Positions 22,777 to 31,539 are shown, counted from the first letter of the stretch. The stretch: 64,000 nt of DNA from Enterobacter sp. Ag1 (GCA_000277545.1 AKXM01000004.1:1-64000), one strand, 5' to 3'. Numbers and translations are program-made. The notes: generated by a model not told the origin, from the letters alone.

Positions 22777-22985
22777 TTGACCTCTCTTTTGAACCACTCT
22801 GGAAAGCCAACAAACATCAATAAAAAAATCAAATACTGATAATTAAAAATCAGAAAATCGCCAGAGTATAAATCCGGGAAACGAATAAAACCGGCGAACG
22901 CGCTCGGCCTAAAAATAAATATAAATATTACATTGATAAACGCCACTGCGTTTAGCTATCCCGCAAGCTAATTCTTGCAGGCACT

Positions 22986-23104
22986 TTGATACATACAGCA
23001 CTTGAAAGTCAGCACCGGCACGGCTGCTGACGATGTTTTCTGATTTTGCCGGTTCCGAATGACTTCGGGCGTTATCGAAAGCGCAGTCATTCAGGATGTA
23101 TCAA
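22986..23104 (+). ncRNA. Foldable leader with three nested stems upstream of the glycosyltransferase gene
   Basis: A 9-bp perfect inverted repeat, TTGATACAT (22986-22994) and ATGTATCAA (23096-23104), encloses two further hairpins. The first is GTCAGCACCG (23008-23017) with CGG and TGCTGAC (23021-23031), ten pairs with one bulged C. The second is GAATGACT (23057-23064) with AGTCATTC (23085-23092), eight pairs. Together they could form a three-way junction 50 nt before the start codon. No known riboswitch consensus is recognised. It could instead be a small mobile repeat. Confidence 0.4.
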
Positions 23105-23154
23105 TTGCTTACAACAAATAAGCGTAGCAGTTTCGCTTCAAAGGGGTAGTTGCC

Positions 23155-25821
23155 ATGGACGTTTATGGTCAAAGATATGCCATGTTTATCTCTTTTGATG
23201 CTGTTGCCGTCTCAGGTATTACGGTGGAAGCATTAAAAGTCTCTCAAAGCCTTAAGCAAAAAGGTATCAACTCTTATCTCGATCTTGGGTACGATATTAA
23301 GGTTGACAAAGGCAATTTTAATAAACCTTACGATCATGAGCCCGAAATTTATCGCGATGCTTTTACCTTAACGCGCATCAGTGGGATTACATCTGTACCT
23401 CATTACTCCCCAGAGTTTATTGAAAAAGCACACGCCGTACTTATCAGTGAAAGGCTTTCTGTTTCATTTGAAGAAAAAACAGAAATAATCCACGCCGTTG
23501 AATATTCCGCCCAAAGTCTGGCCGAAAGAATTTTACTTCAATGGGAACAGCTTCGAATTTGCACCGTGATTGTCGAAAACGGCACGCTGCCAGAGAATAT
23601 AATTTATACCCGCGCACTTTATCTCGCTATAGAACAATACGGCCACCGTCACCAGTTAGGAAATTTTGTTATCTGGCGCGATCACGACCTCATGTGGAAC
23701 AGCGAGAAAAATATCATGAAGTATGGTTTACCGCCGTACAACCATGCCATTAAACCGATCAAATCCCCTTTTATTAGCTACGTAACGCTGAATAACGATC
23801 TCAAAGAAAAGCTGGAACACTGGTGCCAGCGGGAAGTCGATATTCACGTAGTAAAAAATACCTACAGCTTTACCGGCCAACAGGCGCTGAAAAACATCCG
23901 GTCATCCCTGGATATTTCCGCCGATGACATAGTCATTGCCCGAACGACGCGCATCATTCCGCAGAAGCGCCTGGACCGTGACGTGCTGCTGGTACAACGC
24001 CTTAACCACCTGTTCAGAAAGCACAATATTGATAAAACCGTCTGGCTTTTGATCGCCGGCGATACCCGTGAGCACGCCACGCATGCAGGCGAGCTGGAGC
24101 AACTGGCACAGGAGCTGGACATTACGCCCTATGTGAAGTTTCTTGGCCCGCTGCATCACAACTTCATGCCCAAAAGCCAGGGAAAAATCACCATCGAGGA
24201 TCTCTACCATTCCTGTGACCTGGTGTCGTTCCTGACCTCATGGGACTACGACAGCTACGGTAACCCCATTGGGGAGGCGATCAGCAGCCAGCGCTGCTAC
24301 ATCACTACCCGCTACGAATATTACCCGGAAGTCTACGGCCAGCACGGCTTTGAAGCCCCAGTGATGCCTATTTCTGACGGACAAGACGGCCTGCCTGACG
24401 AAGCCTTCATCAACGAAGTTTTTTTACTGCTTACCAATAAACCTGAAATGGATCGTATTGCCGCGAAGAACTTCGCCATCGGCAAAAACATCCTTTCTAA
24501 CAACGTGATGGACATTCTGAATATCACCGCCCCAGGAGTAGATATGCGCGATAACATTTTCGTCTCGGTAGTGCTGCCTGTTTACAATGAAAGCGACCGA
24601 ATTGATGAAGTTTTAGCCTCATTATTTGGCCAACAAACGCATGGCCGATTGGTAACCCATGACGCTTATGAAGTGATCATCGTGGATAACAATTCCCGCG
24701 ACGATTCCGTGGCAAAGATAAACCTCTTCAAAGAAAAACATCCGGCGATGGATGTGCACATTATTCAAGAGAAGATTCAGGGTGTCTCATCGGCCCGTAA
24801 ATGCGGTATGGATTACGCCGCCCTGCGCTCAAGGGCGCGTGATGCCCGGCTGGGCAAAAGCAATAAACACTATATTGTCTCCGCCGATGCCGACTGCACC
24901 GTGGACCCTTACTGGCTGCATACCCTGATAGAAAAAATGATTGCCGACGACGGCGATCTCGGGACCTGCAATTACTATTACGACCGCGAAGCATTCCAGC
25001 AGCGCCCCAACCTCTTCCGTGAAATCCAAAAAACCCTGCGCTGCCGCGACGTATCGTTCTCGCTGTTTGGCGGCTTCCCGGATGGCAAAGGCTTCGCTGT
25101 TGAGCGAGGCCTGTACGAAAAAATTGGTGGTATCGAGATCTTCTACCAGCTGGAAAAAGGCCGCTTCGTAGAACACCTTTCCGACGACTGGGATTTTGGC
25201 ATCAAGATCATCGCCTGCGGCGGCAAGCCGGTTTACGCCAAAGAATCCTTTGTGGAAATCAACAGCCGCCGCGTGGACACCATTATTGACGATGTTATCA
25301 GCGGCATCGCCTACGGCAGCGACGGCATCATCATCATGAAAGATGTGCGCCCGGACGTCTCAATCCAAAAAAACACGCTGATTGACCTCACCGAAGAGCA
25401 GGCCCGGCAGGGTTGGGAATACTCCATCAAAGACTACATCCCGAAAAACATCGTTCTTCCAGCCTTGCTGAATCCGCACATCTTGCTGGAGAACGAGCGG
25501 GTACGTGCCTTTTTCTCACCGCAGGTTGCAGAGCGGCTTTACCAGCGCATTCACGCCATTAAGCATGAAATGAGCATCATCGACTTTAAGCCGATCCATA
25601 GCTACAAAACGCCAGCCTACCGGCTCTATTTCGAGTTCCGCCACGAGATATTCACCGCGCTGCGCAACGCCGTCGGGGAGGACATTGGCTTTGCACCACC
25701 GCTTCCGGCCTGCTTTAACAGCGTCGCGGAAAAAGATTTCGAACGCTTTGTCTGGTACTTCTGTGAAGATCGCGAGTCCGGTGAAGCCCACAACTACTTT
25801 GCCAACGGAGGTGTTTTCTGA
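23155..25821 (+). CDS. Bifunctional GT4-GT2 glycosyltransferase
   Basis: An 888-residue fusion of two glycosyltransferase modules, cytoplasmic, with no membrane segment. Residues 1-450 resemble GT4 (GT-B fold): the phosphate-binding stretch IARTTRIIPQKRLDRDVLLV is around 262-281 and the donor-site motif SYGNPIGEA ends with Glu374. Residues 468-760 form a GT2 (GT-A) domain: VSVVLPVYNES at 470-480, DAD metal site at 578-580, and DDWDFG acceptor/base motif at 677-682. A C-terminal stretch of about 120 residues is unassigned. AAGGGG precedes ATG. The stop overlaps the radical SAM start (TGATG). Substrates are unknown. Confidence 0.85.
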   Translation: MDVYGQRYAMFISFDAVAVSGITVEALKVSQSLKQKGINSYLDLGYDIKVDKGNFNKPYDHEPEIYRDAFTLTRISGITSVPHYSPEFIEKAHAVLISERLSVSFEEKTEIIHAVEYSAQSLAERILLQWEQLRICTVIVENGTLPENIIYTRALYLAIEQYGHRHQLGNFVIWRDHDLMWNSEKNIMKYGLPPYNHAIKPIKSPFISYVTLNNDLKEKLEHWCQREVDIHVVKNTYSFTGQQALKNIRSSLDISADDIVIARTTRIIPQKRLDRDVLLVQRLNHLFRKHNIDKTVWLLIAGDTREHATHAGELEQLAQELDITPYVKFLGPLHHNFMPKSQGKITIEDLYHSCDLVSFLTSWDYDSYGNPIGEAISSQRCYITTRYEYYPEVYGQHGFEAPVMPISDGQDGLPDEAFINEVFLLLTNKPEMDRIAAKNFAIGKNILSNNVMDILNITAPGVDMRDNIFVSVVLPVYNESDRIDEVLASLFGQQTHGRLVTHDAYEVIIVDNNSRDDSVAKINLFKEKHPAMDVHIIQEKIQGVSSARKCGMDYAALRSRARDARLGKSNKHYIVSADADCTVDPYWLHTLIEKMIADDGDLGTCNYYYDREAFQQRPNLFREIQKTLRCRDVSFSLFGGFPDGKGFAVERGLYEKIGGIEIFYQLEKGRFVEHLSDDWDFGIKIIACGGKPVYAKESFVEINSRRVDTIIDDVISGIAYGSDGIIIMKDVRPDVSIQKNTLIDLTEEQARQGWEYSIKDYIPKNIVLPALLNPHILLENERVRAFFSPQVAERLYQRIHAIKHEMSIIDFKPIHSYKTPAYRLYFEFRHEIFTALRNAVGEDIGFAPPLPACFNSVAEKDFERFVWYFCEDRESGEAHNYFANGGVF

Positions 25822-27269
25822 TGAATACCGAAGCTCTCGCGTCATTAAAAGATCTCGACCCGGCCTATCCGGTTCCGGCAGTTTACGGTTTCCTCTCCCA
25901 GCCGGAGAACGAGGCTTTTCTGGACTACGTCCATAAAGATCCTTTTGGCTGCCATGTTTTTCCCGGTGACATTGAGCACTACCCGCTGGCGTCGTTCTTT
26001 GCCGATATGGAGCACGACATTCGGGCTGCGAAACAGATCCATCTGTGGGCCTATATCCCCACCTGCCGCTACCGCTGCCACTTCTGCCAGTATCCAACGG
26101 TGATTCTCAACCCGAAATCGCCTTCGGCGGAAGGCGTCTTCCGGGATCTGGTGGACTACAACATCAAAGAAGCGAAGATGTGGCTGGAAAAAGTACCGAG
26201 CCTGTCAAAAGCGGAAATTGGAGAATTCAATATCTTTGGCGGCACGCCTTCCCTGCTCCCGGAGCCGGAACTGCGTCGGTTGATGGACTTCTATTACACC
26301 CACTTTAATTTCTCGGCGGCAACGCTTCGCTTTGAAGGCGAACCTGGGACATTAAACCGCGAATACATCGGCATTCTGAAAGAGCTGGGCTTCAGCAAAA
26401 TCAGCTTCGGCACCCAATCTTTTAACGACGCTATTATTGCCGCCTGTGGCCGCCAGCACACCGCCGACGAGTGTGAAGAAACCATACGCAGCGCGCGGGA
26501 ACAGGGCATTGACTGGGTCAGCGTCGATCTTATCTACGGCATGCTGGGTCAAACCGTGGATGACGTGAAGTACGACATGGAGCGCACCCTGGCGCTGGAT
26601 CTCTCCCACGTCGTCTGCACCAAGCTGCACATGGAAGAGTTCATGAAAACGCGCACCGGCGTATCCGGCGAACGTGAAAGCCTGTGGCAGAAAAAAGGGC
26701 TGATCAACATGAACAACATGACGTTCCCTGGGCTGGGCAAGCAATATCAAATGCGCGAGCTGGTCGAGAAATACCTCACCGAGGGCTATCGCGAACACCC
26801 CACGATGTATTTCCACCAGAACCACCTGGAAGCGGAAAAGTGGAAAGGGCTGATTACCGATCTGGACAAACAATATCCCGAGGTCGCCATCGGCCTGGGC
26901 GGCAGTTCGAAATGCACCCGCGCCGAAGCCATTAACATCACCGGCTATAAGCAATACAAGCAGTTCCTCGATGAAGGCCGCCTGCCTATCGAAGAAAGCC
27001 ACGGTATTTCACCGGAACAGCGCGAAGTTAACGCCTTCAAAATGGCCCTCTCCACGCTCATTCCGGTTGACGATACCGTGTTCGCGACACGCTTCAACGG
27101 CAACAGCTTTTTTGAAAACCGCATCATCAAACCAACGCTGGAAAAGCTGCAGGCAAAAGAACTCGTGGTGATTGATCAAGGCGTGGTCACGCTGACGCCC
27201 ATCGGCGTCACGCTGGTTGAAGCCATCATTAACACCCAATTCATCTCAGCCGACGCAGAACAGGAGTAA
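25821..27269 (+). CDS. HemN-like radical SAM protein
   Basis: A 482-residue radical SAM enzyme. The cluster motif C-X3-C-X2-C is at Cys82, Cys86 and Cys89 (CRYRCHFC), followed by FGGTPSLL (glycine-rich SAM site), EGEPGTL, SFGTQSFND and DLIYGM, the signature series of the HemN/HemW/HutW group. A HemN_C-like winged domain occupies about residues 390-470. It is not HemN itself: the arrangement and neighbours differ. Relatives include methyltransferases, cyclopropanases and heme-degrading enzymes, so the reaction cannot be named. It overlaps the glycosyltransferase gene by 1 bp and lies 3 bp before the next gene. Confidence 0.85.
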   Translation: MNTEALASLKDLDPAYPVPAVYGFLSQPENEAFLDYVHKDPFGCHVFPGDIEHYPLASFFADMEHDIRAAKQIHLWAYIPTCRYRCHFCQYPTVILNPKSPSAEGVFRDLVDYNIKEAKMWLEKVPSLSKAEIGEFNIFGGTPSLLPEPELRRLMDFYYTHFNFSAATLRFEGEPGTLNREYIGILKELGFSKISFGTQSFNDAIIAACGRQHTADECEETIRSAREQGIDWVSVDLIYGMLGQTVDDVKYDMERTLALDLSHVVCTKLHMEEFMKTRTGVSGERESLWQKKGLINMNNMTFPGLGKQYQMRELVEKYLTEGYREHPTMYFHQNHLEAEKWKGLITDLDKQYPEVAIGLGGSSKCTRAEAINITGYKQYKQFLDEGRLPIEESHGISPEQREVNAFKMALSTLIPVDDTVFATRFNGNSFFENRIIKPTLEKLQAKELVVIDQGVVTLTPIGVTLVEAIINTQFISADAEQE

Positions 27270-27272
27270 CTG

Positions 27273-28064
27273 ATGAGCCACTCTTCAACCACGCCGGTTT
27301 TCAGCCTGTTTTACATCGCCATCGACACCGAAGCGGGCATCACCCAGCAGGCGTTTGAAACCTTTGTGCAAAATAAAGGCGTACATATTCCCTGCTATCC
27401 GGGCTGGCGCTGGACGCTGCTTCGCGGGCTACGCGGCGAACGTGCCGGGCAATATTTGATGCTGTTTGAAATCGAAAATGCGGCAATGCGGGATCGCTAT
27501 ATGGCCGCAGACGGCAACCAGACCGAAGAGGCCCGCGAGTTCTGGGGGCAGCATCCTGAAGCGGAAGCGCTGCTGGCCGAATGGCGCAGCTACGGCACTT
27601 TCAGCGAACTGCCAACGCTGTTCACCGATTATCGCCTGCTGGCCGAAAATCAGAAAAGCACCGTCCAGCCGGGTCCCCGCTACCAGCAGCAGCCCCCTGT
27701 TGCTCGGGTGATTGGTATTCACAACCTCGCGCTGCGCCCCAACGTCAGCGCCGAACAGTTTGAACGTTTTATCGAGGGCAACCATCACCGGATTGAAGAT
27801 TACCCGGACTGGAAATTCCGGCTGTTGAAAGGGGAGCGAGGTAACCGGCTCGATCAGTATGTGGTGCTGATGGAAATCGCCAGCCTGGAGGCGCTGGATG
27901 TCTTTTACCCCGAACCGGATATCGCTACCGACGAAGCGGCCAAATTCGCCCAGGCGCACCGCGATACCAAACAAATGTACGAGGAATGGAAAAAACTCGC
28001 CTCGTTTTCCGGGTCGCCACAAATCTATACCGATTACCTCTCGGTAGCAGAAAGCCTCAATTAA
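27273..28064 (+). CDS. Duplicated dimeric alpha/beta-barrel (EthD-like) protein, copy 1
   Basis: A 263-residue soluble protein made of two similar halves (about residues 9-125 and 143-260). YPGWRWTLLRGLRGER in half one lines up with YPDWKFRLLKGERGNR in half two, and EWRSYGTFSELPTLFTDY with EWKKLASFSGSPQIYTDY. This is the pattern of a fused dimeric ferredoxin-like barrel (EthD/DabB type). Such folds include small oxygenases, cyclases and binding proteins. A paralogue lies at 29326. It starts 3 bp after the radical SAM gene with GGAG upstream, so it is in the same operon. Confidence 0.75.
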   Translation: MSHSSTTPVFSLFYIAIDTEAGITQQAFETFVQNKGVHIPCYPGWRWTLLRGLRGERAGQYLMLFEIENAAMRDRYMAADGNQTEEAREFWGQHPEAEALLAEWRSYGTFSELPTLFTDYRLLAENQKSTVQPGPRYQQQPPVARVIGIHNLALRPNVSAEQFERFIEGNHHRIEDYPDWKFRLLKGERGNRLDQYVVLMEIASLEALDVFYPEPDIATDEAAKFAQAHRDTKQMYEEWKKLASFSGSPQIYTDYLSVAESLN

Positions 28065-28078
28065 CGCTTACCGCCGCG

Positions 28079-28124
28079 CGTGCCCGAAGGACCGGGCACG
28101 ACGCATTCACGCGAGTGAATTCAC
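28079..28124. promoter_or_regulatory. Strong hairpin plus overlapping GTGAAT/ATTCAC palindromes before the transporter gene
   Basis: CGTGCCCG (28079-28086) pairs perfectly with CGGGCACG (28093-28100) around a 6-nt loop, without a T run. It is followed by ATTCAC-GCGA-GTGAAT (28105-28120) and GTGAATTCAC (28115-28124), which share a half-site. The hairpin may protect or separate the upstream mRNA segment, and the palindromes may be an operator. Confidence 0.45.
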
Positions 28125-28145
28125 ACATTGAGTCACAAAATTACT

Positions 28146-29309
28146 ATGACGATTAACTCAACACCAACCCTGGCGGACGTACAGTCGCGGGAACAGCATG
28201 CCACACGCGCCATATTTTTTATGGCCGGTTTAGCCATGTCGTCCTGGGCCCCGCTAATTCCTTTCGCTAAAGCGCGGCTGGCTATTAACGACGGCGCTTT
28301 AGGGCTGTTGCTCTTTTGCATCGCCGCAGGCTCGATGCTCGTCATGCCATTTACCGGCCGGCTGATCGCTCGCTTTGGTTGCCGTCGCCTGATGATACTC
28401 AGCGTGCTGGGGCTTGCCGCGGATTTACCGCTGCTAATGCTGTTTGACCAGCGTGAAGCCATGGCGCTGGCTTTGCTGCTGTTCGGCACCTTCAACGGCA
28501 TGCTCGACGTTGCCATGAATGCTCACGCCGTGGTCGTCGAACAGGAGAGCGAGCAGGCAAAAATGTCCGGCTTTCACGGCTTTTACAGTATCGGCAGCAT
28601 TGCCGGCGCAGGCTTCGTCAGTTTCTTTCTGTGGCTGGGGGCTACACCGTTGCTTGCCGTGTGCACCATCACTGTTTTTCTGACTTTACTGCTCGCCGCC
28701 TCTGCCCGGAATATTTTGCCCAAACAAAATAAAGCCACGAGCAGCAAAGGCGAGACGTTACGCGTGCTTAGCCATCCGCCCGTGCTGGCCATCGCGATAC
28801 TTTGCTTTTTCGTCTTCATGCTTGAAGGCGCCATGCTGGACTGGTCGGCGGTATTTATGACCTCGGAACGCGGCATGAGCGCTTCGCTCGCGGGCTTCGG
28901 CTACACCTTATATTCCATCACCGTCACCCTTGGGCGCCTCAGCGGCGATCGTCTGGTCAGCGCCCTGGGCGGCAAACTCGTGCTGCTCCTCGGCTGCGCT
29001 ATTGCTGGCATCGGGATTATCCTGCTCGTCTTCACCCATTGGGGCACCTTGCCGGGGTTTATCCTGGCCGGAGCCGGGCTCGCCAACATTATTCCCATTC
29101 TCTTCACCTCCGCCGGTAACCAGCCGGGGGTTTCAGCGGATTTCGCGATCCCTGCCGTCACGCTTTTTGGCTACAGCGGCCTGCTCGCGGGACCTGCGCT
29201 GATTGGCTTTATCGCCCATCACATTGGGCTCAGTTTGACCTTCAGCGGTGCCCTGTTGCTGCTTTTGTTTGTGGCTTCAGGTTCGCCGTTTATTTCTCGC
29301 CAGCGTTAA
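28146..29309 (+). CDS. MFS transporter, YbjJ-like
   Basis: An inner-membrane transporter of the major facilitator superfamily, 387 residues from the ATG at 28146, with about twelve predicted membrane segments. A TTG start at 28128 is also open; neither has a strong ribosome-binding site. The loop GRLIARFGCRRLM matches the MFS motif between helices 2 and 3, and the HGFYSIGSIAGAG stretch resembles E. coli YbjJ. It lies between two genes for paralogous barrel proteins, suggesting export or import of the cluster's product. The substrate is unknown. Confidence 0.8.
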   Translation: MTINSTPTLADVQSREQHATRAIFFMAGLAMSSWAPLIPFAKARLAINDGALGLLLFCIAAGSMLVMPFTGRLIARFGCRRLMILSVLGLAADLPLLMLFDQREAMALALLLFGTFNGMLDVAMNAHAVVVEQESEQAKMSGFHGFYSIGSIAGAGFVSFFLWLGATPLLAVCTITVFLTLLLAASARNILPKQNKATSSKGETLRVLSHPPVLAIAILCFFVFMLEGAMLDWSAVFMTSERGMSASLAGFGYTLYSITVTLGRLSGDRLVSALGGKLVLLLGCAIAGIGIILLVFTHWGTLPGFILAGAGLANIIPILFTSAGNQPGVSADFAIPAVTLFGYSGLLAGPALIGFIAHHIGLSLTFSGALLLLLFVASGSPFISRQR

Positions 29310-29325
29310 TGAAACAGGAGTTTGT

Positions 29326-30120
29326 ATGAGTCACTCATCACCGGCAGTATTCAGCCTTCACTATGTAGGTCTTAACCTGAAAAAGGGCGTCACCGAAGAG
29401 ACGTTCGAAGCCTTTGTGCAAGCCAAAGGCGTGCACATCCCGGCTTATCCGGGCTGGCGCTGGACCTTGCTGAAAGGCCTGCGCGGCGAGCGTCAGAACC
29501 AATATCTGATGCTGTACGAAGCAGAAAATGCCGACAGCTACGCGCGCTATATTGATAGTCAGGGGGAACAAACGGAACAGGCACGTGCTTTTTGGCGCGA
29601 TCATCCGGCGGGCGTCGAGCTTATCAACACCTGGAAAACCTTCGCGACGTTTGGCGAACTGCCAACGATTTTCTCCACCTACCAGCAGCTCGCTGAAAAC
29701 GAACATAGCTCTTTGGCAGAAGGGCCAAACTACCAGCTACGCGACGGACAAGAACCGATTAAACGCGTGGTCGGGCTGCATAATCTGGCATTGCGTTCAG
29801 GTGTTTCCCCGCAGACTTTCGATACGTTTATCCGCGACAACGTTCACCGTATCGACGACTACCCGGGCTGGAAATTCCATATGTTGAAAGGCACCGGCGG
29901 CAATCGAGTTGAGCAATATCTGGTGATGCTCGAGATAGAAAGCCTGGCCTCGCTAAACTCTTTCCACCCGGAGCTGGATGTCTCCACGGAGAAATCGCTG
30001 CAGTTCGTGAAGGATCATCAGGAAAGCGAAAGGATGTACGACGAATGGCGCGAACTGGCTTCGTTCTCCGGCGCCCCGCAGCTTTATACCGACTACATCA
30101 CCATTGCCGGTAGCCTGTAA
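29326..30120 (+). CDS. Duplicated dimeric alpha/beta-barrel (EthD-like) protein, copy 2
   Basis: A 264-residue paralogue of the protein at 27273, similar over its whole length (KGVHIPAYPGWRWTLLKGLR and the DYPGWKFHMLKGTGGNR second-half motif). It has the same two-half internal duplication. The start is ATG 29326 with CAGGAG six bases upstream; the longer frame from 29248 lies in the transporter gene. Retaining two diverged copies in one operon suggests a heterodimer or two related steps. Confidence 0.75.
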   Translation: MSHSSPAVFSLHYVGLNLKKGVTEETFEAFVQAKGVHIPAYPGWRWTLLKGLRGERQNQYLMLYEAENADSYARYIDSQGEQTEQARAFWRDHPAGVELINTWKTFATFGELPTIFSTYQQLAENEHSSLAEGPNYQLRDGQEPIKRVVGLHNLALRSGVSPQTFDTFIRDNVHRIDDYPGWKFHMLKGTGGNRVEQYLVMLEIESLASLNSFHPELDVSTEKSLQFVKDHQESERMYDEWRELASFSGAPQLYTDYITIAGSL

Positions 30121-30127
30121 CCTTACG

Positions 30128-30155
30128 TTTCCCTTCTCCTTGCGGAGAAGGGAAA
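30128..30155. terminator. 12-bp hairpin between convergent genes
   Basis: TTTCCCTTCTCC pairs perfectly with GGAGAAGGGAAA around a TTGC loop. It lies 7 bp after the copy-2 barrel gene and 7 bp before the stop of the convergent ATPase gene. No T run follows on either strand, so it may be a bidirectional stop for RNA decay or a weak terminator. Confidence 0.55.
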
Positions 30156-30161
30156 ACGGCG

Positions 30162-31259
30162 TCAGGCCAGCTGGGTCATCGTGGTTTCCCCTTTCTCAAT
30201 ACCTAACTCGTACAGCGTAAACGCCGTATATTTTTCGATAAGGGTAGCCAGTTCAGGCGAGTGACTGGTAAGCCAAATCTGCGTGTAGCGGCTTGCCTCA
30301 GCAATCAGGCGGGCAAGCGCCGGGAGCATTTGCGGATGCAGGCTATTTTCAGGCTCATTGAGGGCGATAAACTGCGGCGGTCTCGGGCTGAGCAGCGCCA
30401 CCGTCAGGCAGAGAAAACGCAGCGTGCCATCTGAAAACTCCGCGGACTCCAGCGGGCGATTAATCCCCAGTCGGTTCATCATCATCTGGAAGCGCCCGCC
30501 GCTGTTATCGCAGAAAAACGTGCATTCCGGGAAAGCCTGCTCCAGCACGGTAAACATCAGCTCGCTGTCGCCAATTTCGACGATGGTCTGAAACGCGGCG
30601 GCCAGGTTCAGGCCATCGCCGGACAGCACCGGGGAGCGGTAGCCCACCTGCGGCAGCCTCAGGCCAGCGCCTTTGGAAATATCGAACTCGTGGTAGAAAC
30701 GCCAGTTACGCAGCGTCTCCCTGGCGCTGGAGACTTCCGGGTACAAATGCGGCTCGCCAAGCTGGCCAAAGAGGGATTCATTTTCGTACAGCGTGGCGGC
30801 GTGAGTCACCTTTTCGCCGTTGACGTTATTAAGGAAAACCGTCTGATTACGCCGCTGCATGACCGACGACGAAGGGCGCCGCCGGTAGCCGCTGAGCCAG
30901 ATTTGCTCCTCTTTAACAATGGGATCGAGGCCAAACATCGTCGGGTACGGCAGCGGCTCGGGAAAGCCCACCTGCAGCTCATATTCAAACGTATCCGTTT
31001 CTACCGCCAGCGTCAGCCTGCGCGGAGCGCTGGCGTAGCCGCGGGCGCGATCGCCCGCCCACATCGCTTTCTGGATCCCGCCTTCATCAGAAAGCCAGTG
31101 AGACAGTTGCCCACTCCCCGCACCGTGGATCAGATGGATCGCCTTATAAATATTAGACTTACCGCACCCGTTGGGCCCAAACACCACGTTCAGCCTGCCC
31201 AAATCAATGGAAAGCTTGCGCACGGAACGGTAGTTGTCGATGTAGAGGGATTTGATCAT
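30162..31259 (-). CDS. AAA-family ATPase with RecF/OLD-like fold
   Basis: A 365-residue predicted ATPase. It begins MIKSLYIDNYRSVRKLSIDLGRLN, a typical start of SMC/RecF-like ATPases. The Walker A GPNGCGKS is at residues 28-35. Downstream are an ABC-like LSGDGLNLAAA stretch, Walker B FIALNEPENSLHP with Asn in place of the usual Asp, and the H-loop LTSHSPEL. It has no adjacent nuclease, so a defence pairing (as in OLD or Septu systems) is not supported. A longer frame exists upstream but has no ribosome-binding site. Confidence 0.8.
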   Translation of the reverse strand: MIKSLYIDNYRSVRKLSIDLGRLNVVFGPNGCGKSNIYKAIHLIHGAGSGQLSHWLSDEGGIQKAMWAGDRARGYASAPRRLTLAVETDTFEYELQVGFPEPLPYPTMFGLDPIVKEEQIWLSGYRRRPSSSVMQRRNQTVFLNNVNGEKVTHAATLYENESLFGQLGEPHLYPEVSSARETLRNWRFYHEFDISKGAGLRLPQVGYRSPVLSGDGLNLAAAFQTIVEIGDSELMFTVLEQAFPECTFFCDNSGGRFQMMMNRLGINRPLESAEFSDGTLRFLCLTVALLSPRPPQFIALNEPENSLHPQMLPALARLIAEASRYTQIWLTSHSPELATLIEKYTAFTLYELGIEKGETTMTQLA

Positions 31260-31454
31260 GATTTTTCGCCACAGTGAAACTTGTGGGCCATTATGGCAAA
31301 TACTCGCCAAAGCGCACTTATTTGCCGCCAGAGGCTCAAAGCGATCCCACTGCAATCACAATGTAAAAGCACAGCACGGCAACGATCGTGCCGATCACAA
31401 TCCTTCTGTCCGTTGTATCCGGTTCTCCGTTTTGCATCCTGCCCTCCTGGTTAC

Positions 31455-31507
31455 TTGCCTGCCTGTTTAATTTCGGTATGATACACAAACTAGTTAACAG
31501 TGTTAAC
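31455..31507 (+). promoter_or_regulatory. Promoter and palindromic operator of the MarR-GNAT gene
   Basis: TTGCCT (31455) and TATGAT (31477) are 16 bp apart. The inverted repeat GTTAACA-G-TGTTAAC (31493-31507) lies right at the expected transcription start. A palindrome at this place is typical of MarR autorepression. Confidence 0.6.
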
Positions 31508-31539
31508 CAAATACATTTCCCTCATTGATGTGAGTTGCT

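Larger units (their letters stand above)
22009..23154 (+). other. 1.1-kb AT-rich intergenic region upstream of the glycosyltransferase cluster
   Basis: No convincing gene is seen on either strand; the short minus-strand frames in 22625-22946 lack ribosome-binding sites and protein-like composition. It contains an 11-bp stem-loop just after yhaK (22017-22043, no T run), a perfect AGAGCGCTCT palindrome (22465-22474), two GGAAC..TTCC palindromes, a CRP-like site and a foldable leader close to the downstream gene. These are listed separately. Confidence 0.7.

Noticed and set aside
22625-22946. Two short minus-strand open frames in the AT-rich intergenic region
   Set aside because: They lack ribosome-binding sites, overlap the CRP-like promoter region and have random-looking Phe/Ile-rich composition.
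22986-23104. Assignment of the leader to a known riboswitch class
   Set aside because: No conserved core (such as TPP, cobalamin, SAM or c-di-GMP elements) could be matched, so it is kept only as a fold.
30162-31259. ATPase as part of a phage-defence pair
   Set aside because: No nuclease, toxin or reverse transcriptase lies beside it, and the neighbouring gene is a MarR-GNAT fusion.
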